NCBI GenBank assembly: GCA_029238935.1
Contig: JAQZBN010000010.1
Location: 95,779-159,778, forward strand
DNA length: 64,000 bases
Source of the DNA: Herbinix sp.
Lineage (GTDB): Bacteria; Bacillota; Clostridia; Lachnospirales; Lachnospiraceae
Direction: 5' to 3'
Shown here: positions 43,896 to 52,852 of the stretch, piece by piece
Position numbering within the stretch: the first letter of the stretch is position 1
Layout: each line of letters begins with the position of its first letter
The notes under the pieces: generated by a model
Seen by the model: only the letters and a program-made list of their open reading frames with translations
Databases searched by the model: none
Told to the model about the DNA's origin: nothing
Position numbers and translations under genes: made by a program

Positions 43896-45251
43896 TTAAA
43901 ATGAAAGATCCTTCTTTCGAATCCCCAGCCATAAAACAAGCCCAACGATACAGGTAAATGCTTCCGAGATTGTCATAGCCCAAATAACACCCTGAACAGC
44001 AAACAGAATATTCCCAAGAATTAAGATCGGAATGAAAATGAGACCTCGAATCACTGACATCATCGTTGATTGCATACCCACTCCAAATGCTTGAAACATG
44101 CTTGTAAATAGAGCTGATAAGCCTGCGAATATAGTTGAGCATAACTGTGCAACGAGAATTGTTTGCCCAATAGCAATAACTTTAGCATCAATACTAAAGA
44201 TACCTACAATCTGAAACCTCCAAATAAATAGGAATACGGATAAAATTAAAGTAATACTTACCATAAAAAATGTGGTCTTTTGAATGATTTCCATAAGACG
44301 ATCTTTCTTCTTAGCAGCGTATGCAAATGCGATCAGCGGTACCGCCCCCATGGAAAAACTCATACTGATAAAATCAGCAATTTGTACCAACCTTTGTGAT
44401 ATTCCAAACCCTGCAACAACACTATTTCCATAAATCGTAGCATAGTTATTAAATAACAAGCATGTTATTACCATAAAGCTATCCAATAAAAATGCTGAAG
44501 TACCAATCTTAAAAATATTTTGATAAAGTTCTTTACTTGGTTTGAAATTATTTATTGTTATACTCTGAACGCTGCTTCGTTTCTGTAGATAATACATATA
44601 CCAAACCACCGAGATTGCATTACCGATCACTGACGCCAGTGCTGCACCCATAATATCCAAGTGAAGAGAAAATATAAAGATTGGGTCAAGTATCATATTC
44701 GCGATTACACCTGATAACATTCCTACAAAAGAAGCTGTTGACGCTCCTTCGGCTCGTACCATTTCTTCCAATGATATATTTGCAATCACAAAAGGAGCAC
44801 CGATCATAAACATAAGAACATAATCACGGGTATATGGCAACGCATCTCCTCTTGCACCTACCAGTTGTAAAAGTACTGATAATAACGGTAAGCAGAGTGC
44901 CATAACGATAACTCCTGTAATAATCGAAGACCAAAAATTTACTGCACAAACTATTTTTGTTTTGTTGATCTTACTCTCTCCTAAAAGCCTCGAAACGTAG
45001 GTTCCTGCACCAACCCCGAATAGATGACCAAACGCCATTAACAATACCGAAAAGGGTAATGCTATGGTGACAGCCGCCATCATCTCTGTATTTTCTAATT
45101 TACCAATAAAAAATGCATCGGTGATATTATAAATCAATGTAGCAATAAAACTTAACATCATTGGAAGCACCATATGCATAATAGCCTTTGTAACCGGTGC
45201 TTTTTCAAGATAATATATCGATTTTTGATCCATATTTTCCATATTTTCCAT
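43896..45251 (-). CDS. MATE family efflux transporter (MarR-linked)
   Basis: About 451 residues and 12 membrane helices. N-terminal KAIMHMVLPMMLSFIATLIY and NITDAFFIGKLENTEMMAAV are typical MATE segments. These proteins export cationic drugs or metabolites with Na+ or H+. GAGAGGAG precedes ATG 45251; the GTG nine bases upstream is less likely. It follows the MarR gene, separated by a hairpin, and should be induced when MarR leaves its operators. Confidence 0.92.
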   Translation of the reverse strand: MENMENMDQKSIYYLEKAPVTKAIMHMVLPMMLSFIATLIYNITDAFFIGKLENTEMMAAVTIALPFSVLLMAFGHLFGVGAGTYVSRLLGESKINKTKIVCAVNFWSSIITGVIVMALCLPLLSVLLQLVGARGDALPYTRDYVLMFMIGAPFVIANISLEEMVRAEGASTASFVGMLSGVIANMILDPIFIFSLHLDIMGAALASVIGNAISVVWYMYYLQKRSSVQSITINNFKPSKELYQNIFKIGTSAFLLDSFMVITCLLFNNYATIYGNSVVAGFGISQRLVQIADFISMSFSMGAVPLIAFAYAAKKKDRLMEIIQKTTFFMVSITLILSVFLFIWRFQIVGIFSIDAKVIAIGQTILVAQLCSTIFAGLSALFTSMFQAFGVGMQSTMMSVIRGLIFIPILILGNILFAVQGVIWAMTISEAFTCIVGLVLWLGIRKKDLSF

Positions 45252-45302
45252 ATATAACACTCCTCTCTTCTCATCAACACCTTAAAAATAGGCGTAAAAA
45301 AT

Positions 45303-45337
45303 AAAGGCACCGCCTCAATGTTTTTAGCAGCGCCTTT
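45303..45337 (-). terminator. Intercistronic terminator between marR-like and MATE genes
   Basis: AAAGGC (45303-45308) and GCCTTT (45332-45337) enclose a GC-rich partly paired loop, and the minus strand continues ATTTTTTACG. It would reduce transcription into the MATE gene relative to the regulator gene. Confidence 0.65.
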
Positions 45338-45360
45338 ATCACATGCTGTCATCACATTAT

Positions 45361-46056
45361 TTAATTTTCATCAGTCTCCTCTTGTTTCGGACTCATACCA
45401 TTATAATAGTGAAATGGCATTCGTCCAGAATGGTGCCCCATCCTCATTCGAGGATCAAAATATCCATATTCAGGGTTTCCTTCCATATCTTTGTGATGAT
45501 GAAACTCTCTGCCCTGAGGTCCTCTCCCAAATCCCAAATCAGGATGTCCTCCGAAGAATCCTTCAAGGGGATGATTACCACGTACCCTTGGATCAAAATC
45601 CGGTGCTATCGGATCGTCACCAAGCTGAGCTTCAATTGTTTCAATGATACGACCTAGATATACACTCAAATTTCTTTGTTCTTCTTCACTTAAGCATTCA
45701 AATAACTTGTCAAAGCTGAATTCTTGCCCAGTGGCATTACTAGCCTCCTCCCCTTCTTTGGTGAGTTTAATTATCATAACTCGTCGGTCAGTATCCGACG
45801 GTGTTCTGGTGATGTATCCATTCTTCTCTAATTTGGTGAGAAGTTCCCCGAGGGATTGAGGACGCATATCCAACAAGTATGAAAGGTCTTTCTGGCTAAT
45901 CTCTGGTTTCATCTTAAGGATTGCTAAAACTCTGCCCTGTCCTTTGCGAGGATCACCCATTGGACCAAAATGCATATGGTTTTTTTGATGATATCTGTGA
46001 AATAACCACTCAACCCTGGTAAATTGCTCGATTAAGTCATAATCCTTATCATTCAT
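45361..46056 (-). CDS. MarR-family regulator with His/Gly/Arg/Met-rich tail
   Basis: Residues about 5-145 form a normal MarR winged helix (SQKDLSYLLDMRPQSLGELLTK; wing TPSDTDRRVMIIKLT). Residues 147-231 are an extra, apparently disordered tail with eight His, many Gly, Arg, Met and Phe, and repeats such as GFFGGHPDLGFGRG and EFHHHKD. The N-terminus also has HQKNHMHFGPMG. Typical MarR proteins end near 145-160 residues. The tail could bind metal or RNA; this is inference. It controls the divergent-free operon with the MATE gene through three AAGGTACCTT sites. Confidence 0.9.
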   Translation of the reverse strand: MNDKDYDLIEQFTRVEWLFHRYHQKNHMHFGPMGDPRKGQGRVLAILKMKPEISQKDLSYLLDMRPQSLGELLTKLEKNGYITRTPSDTDRRVMIIKLTKEGEEASNATGQEFSFDKLFECLSEEEQRNLSVYLGRIIETIEAQLGDDPIAPDFDPRVRGNHPLEGFFGGHPDLGFGRGPQGREFHHHKDMEGNPEYGYFDPRMRMGHHSGRMPFHYYNGMSPKQEETDEN

Positions 46057-46098
46057 CTAAAATTCCTCCAATCATTATAATCGTTATTCGTATATAGT

Positions 46099-46165
46099 AA
46101 GGTACCTTATAATCATATTATAAAGGTACCTTACTATATTGTCAATACTTTTATTAAGGTACCTT
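46099..46165 (-). promoter_or_regulatory. Promoter with three AAGGTACCTT operators of the marR-MATE operon
   Basis: A consensus promoter TTGACA (46140-46145), 17-base spacer, TATAAT (46117-46122). The perfect palindrome AAGGTACCTT occurs three times: at 46099-46108 (start-site region), 46123-46132 (inside the spacer) and 46156-46165 (upstream of -35). The first two copies also form a larger near-perfect dyad. Occupancy would block polymerase directly, so the MarR protein is presumed to bind here. Confidence 0.85.
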
Positions 46166-46223
46166 TATATTTTTTTATTCGATTGAATCCTTACTAACTA
46201 TTACATATAAAGTTAACCTGTTA

Positions 46224-47534
46224 TCATTCATTATTTATTTTTCTTCGTCCCATGATATAAAAAGCTATCATTGTTACAATCCCCTCCGTTAATACAAAGG
46301 AAAACCATACCCCGGTCATTTTCCATAATTGGCTAAATAACAGGACCATGGGAACAATAATGATACATCCTCGTAGGATAGAGATAATAAATGCATTTGT
46401 TGCTTGTTCCGTAGCACTTAAATACATAGCTATAATAATATTGAAACCTGCAAATAAAAATCCCATAAAATAAATTCTTAGCCCATTCTTTGCAAGCTGT
46501 CCTATTTCAGCATTCTTGTCGCTATTAAAAAGTGCAATCATGAGATCAGAATTAAGATATGTTAGTATATATGTGATAACAGCGATCATAATCGATGTAA
46601 GGATCGCATACCGTAATACTTTCTTTAATACCTCATTATTCTTTCGTCCATACCCTTTACTAATGAGCGGTTGAATCCCCTGTGCAATTCCCGTAAAGAC
46701 TGAAATTCCTACCAACGCTATATTTGCAATGATTCCGTAGGAGGCAACCCCGATATTACCTTCTAATTGTAATATAACCAGATTAAAGGTGATAAGAACA
46801 ACTGCGTTAGAAACCTCTGAAATCAATGCAGATAATCCCAATCCAAAGATATCCCGCAGAAAAGATCCTTGAATACGGCAACGGATCATCTGAATACGAT
46901 TCTTCTTTTGTGTAAAATGAATTGATAATACACCCAAGCTAATGATAGGTGCAAATCCTGTTGCGAACGCTGCACCAAACATTCCCATATGTAATGGAAA
47001 CATAAAAGCATAATCCAAAACAATATTAGAAAAACTGCCTGCTAACATCGCTTGCATTGATAAATTTGGATTATGATCATTTCGGACAAAAGCTAGCATA
47101 ATATTATTTATTATAAAAAATGGAGCAAAGCATAGTATTGTGGTCAAATAGGTTTTAGTCAAAGGTAATGTCGATGGATCTGCACCTAATGTATAAGCCA
47201 AACTTGTTGAACCAAGGATTCCAATGATTGCTAATATAACACCAATCAGAGCTCCCAGTCCAATACTATGAGAAAAGACTATATTAGCAGTCTTATCTTT
47301 CATTTGAGATTTTAATATTGTGTATTTTGTAGCTCCACCAATTCCGATCATCAAGCCCAAACCATGGATTAGACTATAAATAGGAATTGAAAAATTAAGT
47401 GCTGCAATTCCAGTCGCTCCTAATGCTTTTGCAATATAATAAGTATCTGCGAGAATATAGCAGGATAGCCCGATCATTCCGAGAATATTCAAACTAACAT
47501 ACTTCGTATAACTTTTAAAAATTGATTTTTCCAT
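46224..47534 (-). CDS. MATE family efflux transporter (leader-controlled)
   Basis: About 436 residues and 12 membrane helices: SLNILGMIGLSCYILADTYY, then IAKALGATGIAALNFSIPIY and FAPFFIINNIMLAFVRNDHN are characteristic. The start is ATG 47534 with AGGAGGAATTCG before it; an upstream in-frame start at 47582 would place 16 residues over the ribosome site. A promoter, hairpin and terminator lie directly upstream (47583-47723), so expression is probably controlled by premature termination. Confidence 0.92.
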   Translation of the reverse strand: MEKSIFKSYTKYVSLNILGMIGLSCYILADTYYIAKALGATGIAALNFSIPIYSLIHGLGLMIGIGGATKYTILKSQMKDKTANIVFSHSIGLGALIGVILAIIGILGSTSLAYTLGADPSTLPLTKTYLTTILCFAPFFIINNIMLAFVRNDHNPNLSMQAMLAGSFSNIVLDYAFMFPLHMGMFGAAFATGFAPIISLGVLSIHFTQKKNRIQMIRCRIQGSFLRDIFGLGLSALISEVSNAVVLITFNLVILQLEGNIGVASYGIIANIALVGISVFTGIAQGIQPLISKGYGRKNNEVLKKVLRYAILTSIMIAVITYILTYLNSDLMIALFNSDKNAEIGQLAKNGLRIYFMGFLFAGFNIIIAMYLSATEQATNAFIISILRGCIIIVPMVLLFSQLWKMTGVWFSFVLTEGIVTMIAFYIMGRRKINNE

Positions 47535-47582
47535 CGAATTCCTCCTAAGTCGTTCATTATTAATAATCTGATTACACGTCAT

Positions 47583-47723
47583 AAAAAAAGTGTTCCGAGA
47601 ACATTCCTTCTAAGACCTAACGGAATGTTTCAGAACACCTATCTCGTTCTTTACCCGGTGGCAAAGAACAGGTTTCTTCTATAAAGTTGTAATCATAATA
47701 CTATAGTAAAGCCGCGAAGTCAA
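47583..47723 (-). promoter_or_regulatory. Structured attenuator leader of the second MATE gene
   Basis: The promoter is TTGACT (47718-47723), 17 bases, TATTAT (47695-47700). The RNA then holds GTTCTTT (47669-47663), loop GCCACCGGGT, and AAAGAAC (47652-47646), closed by ACCT/AGGT. Next comes a terminator with GTGTTCTGAAACATTCC pairing with GGAATGTTCTCGGAACAC before seven Ts. AGAAC of the first hairpin can instead pair with GTTCT (47636-47632) in the terminator arm, an alternative antiterminator. No leader ORF with a ribosome site is visible. It does not match a riboswitch class I know. Confidence 0.7.
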
Positions 47724-47869
47724 CCTTACATATACAAAATCTCTTTTCTAATTGTATTGTTTGATAAGATATTCATGTTAATGCAATCATTCTATGAAAA
47801 CTCCATCTAAAGACAAGCTCTCCCATAAAGAACCATGATCAATTTCAAGTCATACATTTGCAAATCTAT

Positions 47870-48301
47870 TTACACTTGCAATAATCTTGCTTTCGTTCTT
47901 TCGTATCTTTTGATCCGTTCAAAGTCTCTTTCCGTAGGGTTTGCTATTCGGCTTAAATCCATATTATCTTGTAAATCTGCGAGCTTTACTCTTATACCAA
48001 TCGGATTTAAAACTACTCTGTCAATGAATTGATCATAGGTTTCATCCTCTTGTTTCGTAACGCTCTTTAAAGCCTCAAGAATTTCTGTTTCTCCATCAAA
48101 ACCATGGTTAATTAAATAATCATAAGTGATATCAGTATCTTCTATTACATCATGTAAAACCCCTACAATTTTATCTTTTTCGTTATGTAATGCAAACATA
48201 ACTTTTAAAGGATGTAACACATAAGGTTGTCCAGCTTTATCATATTGACCGCTATGGGCATCCACTGCTATCTTAATTGCAATCTCTAATAGGTTTTTCA
48301 C
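47870..48301 (-). CDS. Small HD-domain phosphohydrolase (RelA/SpoT hydrolase-like)
   Basis: A 143-residue protein equal to the hydrolase half of RelA/SpoT proteins: AHSGQYDKAGQPYVLHPLKV, then VGVLHDVIEDTDITYDYL (HD motif) and RVKLADLQDNMDLSR. Single-domain relatives include MESH1-like (p)ppGpp or nucleotide hydrolases. The start codon is GTG 48301 after GGAGGGATAAAA. Monocistronic. The substrate is inferred from fold only. Confidence 0.88.
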   Translation of the reverse strand: MKNLLEIAIKIAVDAHSGQYDKAGQPYVLHPLKVMFALHNEKDKIVGVLHDVIEDTDITYDYLINHGFDGETEILEALKSVTKQEDETYDQFIDRVVLNPIGIRVKLADLQDNMDLSRIANPTERDFERIKRYERTKARLLQV

Positions 48302-48832
48302 TTTTATCCCTCCATAGGTATGCCACTAGGTTTTTTGCTCACTTTTATGCTACCATGTTATTGTACAATTATATACCTTACATCGTTTATTATATCAAAA
48401 GGCATTGAAGCTAGCAATGTGGAATATCATTACTCTCATAGACAAGATATCACTATAAGATAAGGATTGGATAGATTTGCTTTAGGCTGTTAGTAAAATC
48501 AATTGCTTCACAATATAAAATATAGTATTATTTTCTTATTACTGATACCAAAAATGATAATAATTTACTTTTATTTTTATAAAGTGAAGAAAGTGCGAGT
48601 GATCAAATGAAATTTAGAACTTATACCTACATAGATCATCAGGTACTATAACCCGAATGTTGGTTCTAATCATAATTGGACTTTTTTACAAAGAACTCAG
48701 TAATCGAAAGAATATCTTCTGATCGCATCGCAAATGATAATTATGTTTAAATGGCTTATACCATATTCTACCCATTGATCTTTTTATAAATAAATTCTAT
48801 TTCCTATCCAAAGTTTATAAAGGAGTAAAACT
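48302..48832. other. Gene-free spacer upstream of the iron exporter genes
   Basis: I find no convincing ORF here. AAAATGATAATAATTTAC near 48551-48568 and CAAATGATAATTATG near 48731 have partial similarity to Fur boxes (about two thirds of positions by eye). AT-richness makes chance matches likely. The start of the downstream pair probably lies within the last 150 bases. Confidence 0.4.
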
Positions 48833-49477
48833 ATGTTTTCATTAAAGGAAGTTAAGTATAAAGATATTTTAGATATTAAGAGTCTTTTCATTGAACAATA
48901 TAAAGTGACCTGTATTGTAGGTCAAAGTGGCAGTGGTAAAACCACTTTATTAAGGCTTCTTAATAAACTAATCAGTTGTGACAGTGGTGAAATTCTTTAT
49001 GATAATCAAGATCTAACTCAGATAGATTCTGTTAAATTAAGACGAGCTGTCGTTATGCTTCCTCAAACTCCTGCCATTTTTAAAGGAAGTGTAAAAGATA
49101 ATTTACTTATCGGATTAAAATTTTCTAATAAACCTTCTGTTTCAGATGAAAAATTATCTCAGGTTTTAAGAATGGTTCATTTGAATAAGGGACTTGATGA
49201 TTCTGCTGAAAAGCTTTCCGGTGGTGAAAAGCAACGAGTTGCTCTTTGTAGAGTCATTCTTATGGAACCAGAAGTTCTATTGTTAGATGAACCCTCCTCT
49301 GCCCTAGATGAAAGTACCGAGCATCTGATTATTGAATCCATTGTAAATTATTCAAAAGAGAATAATAAAACACTTATCATGGTTACTCATTCGAAAAACG
49401 TTGCAAACCATTTTTCTGATGAAATAGTAGAAATTGAACAAGGAAGAATAAAAAATAGAGAGGATAATCAAATATGA
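48833..49477 (+). CDS. fetA: FetA-like ABC transporter ATP-binding protein
   Basis: A 214-residue ATPase with Walker A GQSGSGKTT, signature LSGGEKQR, Walker B LLLDEPSSALDE and a switch His in VTHSKNVA. It precedes a FetB-type permease whose ATG overlaps its stop by four bases (ATGA). FetAB exports iron and helps in oxidative stress in E. coli; the same role is inferred here. AAAGGAGTAAAACT gives the start. Confidence 0.88.
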   Translation: MFSLKEVKYKDILDIKSLFIEQYKVTCIVGQSGSGKTTLLRLLNKLISCDSGEILYDNQDLTQIDSVKLRRAVVMLPQTPAIFKGSVKDNLLIGLKFSNKPSVSDEKLSQVLRMVHLNKGLDDSAEKLSGGEKQRVALCRVILMEPEVLLLDEPSSALDESTEHLIIESIVNYSKENNKTLIMVTHSKNVANHFSDEIVEIEQGRIKNREDNQI

Positions 49478-50259
49478 ATGGTGTAATCGATCTTCCTATC
49501 TGGCAAATGGCAGCGGCTTATATGTTTGTAATTATTTTATTAATAATCGTAAGAGCAAGAGGTATTTCTAGAGAGAAGGAAATCCTTATTGCTACTGTCA
49601 GGATGACATTGCAACTTATATTAACAGGCTATATTCTTGTTTATCTATTTGATCAGGTTAACCCAATATTTACTATTATTATTATAATCGCAATGGAGGT
49701 CTTCTCCATCTATACCATTATTAAAAGGGCAAAAAAGAAATTATCAAAACCGTTAAAAAAGATTATTGCAGTTTCCATGCTGTTTGGCACATTAACAAGC
49801 TTAGGTTTCTTTTTATTTGTAGTAGTTCGTATCACGCCTTGGTATGACCCCAGATACTTTATACCGATTGCAGGAATGTTGATTGGAAACTCAATGACCG
49901 GAATTTCCTTGGGGATAACCCGGCTGGTCGATGGCATGAGCACTCAGAGTCATCTGGTTGAAGCTGCACTCATGCTTGGAGCAACACCCAAGATAGCAGC
50001 AAAAGAAATCATAGATAACGCATTTGATTCGGCAATCCTTCCTACGATAAACTCAATGGTTGGAATGGGAATCGTTTTCTTACCTGGAATGATGACAGGA
50101 CAAATACTATCTGGTACCTCCCCAGTCACTGCAATTGAATATCAAATTGCCATTATGCTTGGTATCCTTGGCAGTGTTACCTTAACTGTAATCTTATTTG
50201 TTCAACTAGGGTATAAAACATTCTTCAATGAAAATGCTCAGTTGATCAATCGTGATTAA
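49474..50259 (+). CDS. fetB: FetB-like (UPF0014) iron export permease
   Basis: A 261-residue membrane protein of the UPF0014/FetB family with about six to seven helices. Conserved segments are ATVRMTLQLILTGYILVYLF, IPIAGMLIGNSMTGISLGI and LVEAALMLGATPKIAAKE, plus FLPGMMTGQILSGTSP. It forms the channel of the FetA ATPase. The coupled overlap and family pairing make the call firm; iron as substrate is by analogy. Confidence 0.92.
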   Translation: MNGVIDLPIWQMAAAYMFVIILLIIVRARGISREKEILIATVRMTLQLILTGYILVYLFDQVNPIFTIIIIIAMEVFSIYTIIKRAKKKLSKPLKKIIAVSMLFGTLTSLGFFLFVVVRITPWYDPRYFIPIAGMLIGNSMTGISLGITRLVDGMSTQSHLVEAALMLGATPKIAAKEIIDNAFDSAILPTINSMVGMGIVFLPGMMTGQILSGTSPVTAIEYQIAIMLGILGSVTLTVILFVQLGYKTFFNENAQLINRD

Positions 50260-50325
50260 ATACGTAAGATATCTATATACTTTGGTAGTAATCGAATACT
50301 TATAGAAGATTTCATTTTAACATAC

Positions 50326-50859
50326 TTATACCGATAAATCCGTTAAGCTTAATTTTGCTATAATTTCATACCCTATATTCGGACCCAAAGGTTTCACGAT
50401 CACTGTTCCCATGTTTGTTATTTCTCCCAAACCGATCCCATCCGGAAAGCCATGTGCTATAATGACTTTATTCCCTTTCGATGGTATGATTTCTAGTTCA
50501 GAGTGTAAAGAATCTAATATGCTTTGCTGTTCTTCGATGGATGGATTTTCGCCAAGCTTATAGATCTCAAACCAAAAAGGATCAATGAAAACATTTCTCC
50601 AACCAAAAGCCAATTGTGCCGTTTCAATTGTTCTACAAAAAGGACTTGCGAAAACAGGATAATTTATAGGAATTCTCAAATAACGCATCATTTCTCCATA
50701 GTAAATTGCTTGTTCTCTACCCAAATCGGAAAGATTCCTTTGGGTATAGCAATCGTTAAAATTCAGATTAGCCAGATCATTCCCAATGGTTGCTTCACCA
50801 TGTCTAATGTAGAGGATATATCCTCCGTTCATTAATTGATTATGTAATGTTTTGTTCAC
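50326..50859 (-). CDS. Histidine phosphatase superfamily protein
   Basis: 177 residues with the phosphoglycerate-mutase-like fold. The phospho-acceptor motif is YIRHGEAT, followed by LSDLGREQAIYYG, FASPFCRTIETAQ and a second catalytic His in VIIAHGFPDG. The substrate is unknown. The start is probably GTG 50859 (GGTGAGCAATA before it); ATG nine codons later is possible. It converges with the FetB gene, with only a short gap between them. Confidence 0.88.
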   Translation of the reverse strand: MNKTLHNQLMNGGYILYIRHGEATIGNDLANLNFNDCYTQRNLSDLGREQAIYYGEMMRYLRIPINYPVFASPFCRTIETAQLAFGWRNVFIDPFWFEIYKLGENPSIEEQQSILDSLHSELEIIPSKGNKVIIAHGFPDGIGLGEITNMGTVIVKPLGPNIGYEIIAKLSLTDLSV

Positions 50860-50939
50860 TATTGCTCACCCATTCACTATGATACTTACTAAATTTATTG
50901 TATGATAATCATCCTCAAGGTGTTAATTTGGATCAAAAG

Positions 50940-50978
50940 AAAAGCCACTAATCTGATCATTTATGATTGGTGGCTTTT
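50940..50978 (-). terminator. Terminator of the GNAT gene
   Basis: AAAAGCCACTAATC pairs with GATTGGTGGCTTTT (one mismatch). The minus strand continues CTTTTGATCC. It lies 28 bases after the acetyltransferase stop. Confidence 0.78.
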
Positions 50979-51005
50979 CATATTTATATAGGTGCATCAT
51001 TAATT

Positions 51006-51572
51006 CTACATTTCTGCTTTTATCGTATTCCATCGCTCTCTTGTTAAAACCATATTATAGGAATCAATCATTTCACCTTCATACTCTAATTCATTCTTAT
51101 CCACACTGCTGAGAATAAACCCTATTTTTTCATAGACTCTTTGTGCTCTTGGATTAAAGGCAAAAACACTAAGTGTTAATTGTTTTAAATCCGTATTTAA
51201 AAAAATATAATCAACGATCATCTTGGTTGCCTCTGTTCCGAACCCCTGATCCCGCCCTTTCGGCCCAATTAAAATACGGAAATTCATACTATGGTTTATT
51301 TCATCATATTCATTTATTACAGCTTCACCGACAAGGATATGATTCGTTTTATCTATTATGGCTAAATCCATACGATTCGGTTGTTTATTTCTAGTGCTAT
51401 ACCATTGATAGAGTTCCTCTCTATCGTAGACTTCTCCGTCAGTGCTTCCAGTAAACTTACTCACTTCAGGATCATTGATGCATTCTTCAATCGCATCAAG
51501 ATCGTCCTCATGGAATGGACGTAATATCACCTTATTCCCTTCCAGTGTTGGTTTATAAATTAAATCGATCAT
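51006..51572 (-). CDS. GNAT acetyltransferase (RimJ/RimL-like)
   Basis: A 188-residue acetyltransferase: KVILRPFHEDDLDAIEECIN is typical of the RimJ/RimL group. The acetyl-CoA loop lies in ILIGPKGRDQGFGTEATKMI and the C-terminal motif is LSVFAFNPRAQRVYEKIGF. It probably acetylates a protein N-terminus or a small amine; the substrate is unknown. GGGGGAGGAAAT precedes the ATG. Confidence 0.9.
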   Translation of the reverse strand: MIDLIYKPTLEGNKVILRPFHEDDLDAIEECINDPEVSKFTGSTDGEVYDREELYQWYSTRNKQPNRMDLAIIDKTNHILVGEAVINEYDEINHSMNFRILIGPKGRDQGFGTEATKMIVDYIFLNTDLKQLTLSVFAFNPRAQRVYEKIGFILSSVDKNELEYEGEMIDSYNMVLTRERWNTIKAEM

Positions 51573-51731
51573 ATTTCCTCCCCCGGGTACCTTGTTTCAA
51601 TTTGTCTAATATACTCTAACACTGAACATGATAACTTGCAATCATAATAATCGAGTAACGTGCAGATGATAATGCCTTTATTAATCAATAAACATTAAGA
51701 TTTAAGAATTATAGAAAAATGAGAGAAAATA

Positions 51732-52835
51732 TTATTTAAGCATATAACTATTGTTTAAGATTAGTGTATTGTAAAGAAATAACACATCCTGTTCTTTTGA
51801 AAAGTCAATATAATCGCCCAATATATCTGTCTCCATATAGCGAAGGTCAACAAGGGTTATCTTCGCATAACCTTTCAGAAGCAGCGGCGCGATACTACTT
51901 CCAAAGGAATCTCGAAATAAAATCAACTCCTTATTTGTATTGGACGCGGGATTTGTAATTGTAATCAAAGACTTTGCTCCTGACAAAAACAAATCATAGG
52001 AGTCGATGGTACCAAATCGATTAGGTAAGTAAACCTTACTATAAGTCTGATCAATATGGTCATAAACAATCGCATTCTCTATCATCTCATTGGTTAGGTA
52101 CACTAAGGAATCTGCCGGTAACTTAAGAGCTGCTTGACCATAATAAGCACCGTAGAAAGGGTAGAGAGAATTCTTATGATATGAAACTTCCGACGAATAT
52201 GCTTCATTACCCAGTTCTTTTAAAACCATATCCGCTATATCAATAATTTTATCCTGACTCCAATGAAGATCAGTCTTGTAATAGTCCTCTATCTCTAAGG
52301 AATAAAACAAATCGATATAAGCCATTTTCTTGACATCTCTTTTCATAATATCAACCAACTTATCATAATCCATCGAAAGATAACCATGCTCCGAAGCTAC
52401 ATAAAAGTTCTTATCCGGTATGATTGAAAAACTAACATTTTTATCCTGAAGGTATTTTTCGTATACTTCATTCAGTTTTTTCGCTGCATTTTCAATTGCT
52501 TTTTCCTTTAAAGGATATTCCATTTTATTAATGATTCCATCAATGATATAAACATAATTATTGTCCTTCTGATGGAACATATGGAGTCGTGCATATGCTT
52601 TTAATCCTCTGAGCTCATCTCTTAATACAAACTGATCTAAAAAATACTTCTCATAATCCTCCAATAATTCTCCTTTGATTAACTCCTTCGATGAATAGGA
52701 AGGAATTTTTAATAGAGTACGCCGTTCACTAAATGAAATAGTTTTATCCGGTAGCAAGATATTTGCTACCATAAACCCATATAATGCTGCTAAAAAGCAT
52801 ATTGTAACTACTATATTTTTTATATCCTTTTTCAT
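51732..52835 (-). CDS. DHHW-family protein (AlgJ-like) of the MBOAT operon
   Basis: A 367-residue protein with one N-terminal membrane anchor (about 7-26) and an extracytoplasmic SGNH-like domain. YKTDLHWSQDKI carries the Asp-x-His-Trp motif, and ILFRDSFGSSIAPLL the Ser block, as in AlgJ/AlgX acetyltransferase partners. It is the last gene of a three-gene operon and probably completes O-acylation of a surface polymer started by the MBOAT protein. The polymer is unknown. Confidence 0.88.
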   Translation of the reverse strand: MKKDIKNIVVTICFLAALYGFMVANILLPDKTISFSERRTLLKIPSYSSKELIKGELLEDYEKYFLDQFVLRDELRGLKAYARLHMFHQKDNNYVYIIDGIINKMEYPLKEKAIENAAKKLNEVYEKYLQDKNVSFSIIPDKNFYVASEHGYLSMDYDKLVDIMKRDVKKMAYIDLFYSLEIEDYYKTDLHWSQDKIIDIADMVLKELGNEAYSSEVSYHKNSLYPFYGAYYGQAALKLPADSLVYLTNEMIENAIVYDHIDQTYSKVYLPNRFGTIDSYDLFLSGAKSLITITNPASNTNKELILFRDSFGSSIAPLLLKGYAKITLVDLRYMETDILGDYIDFSKEQDVLFLYNTLILNNSYMLK

Positions 52836-52852
52836 ACAGAAACCTCACTACC

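Noticed and set aside
45158..45355. 65-residue ORF spanning the marR-MATE gap
   Set aside because: It overlaps the MATE start in another frame, includes the terminator hairpin and lacks a ribosome site.
48550..48568. Fur box upstream of the FetAB-like genes
   Set aside because: The match is partial (about 14 of 19), far from the start codon, and expected by chance in AT-rich DNA.
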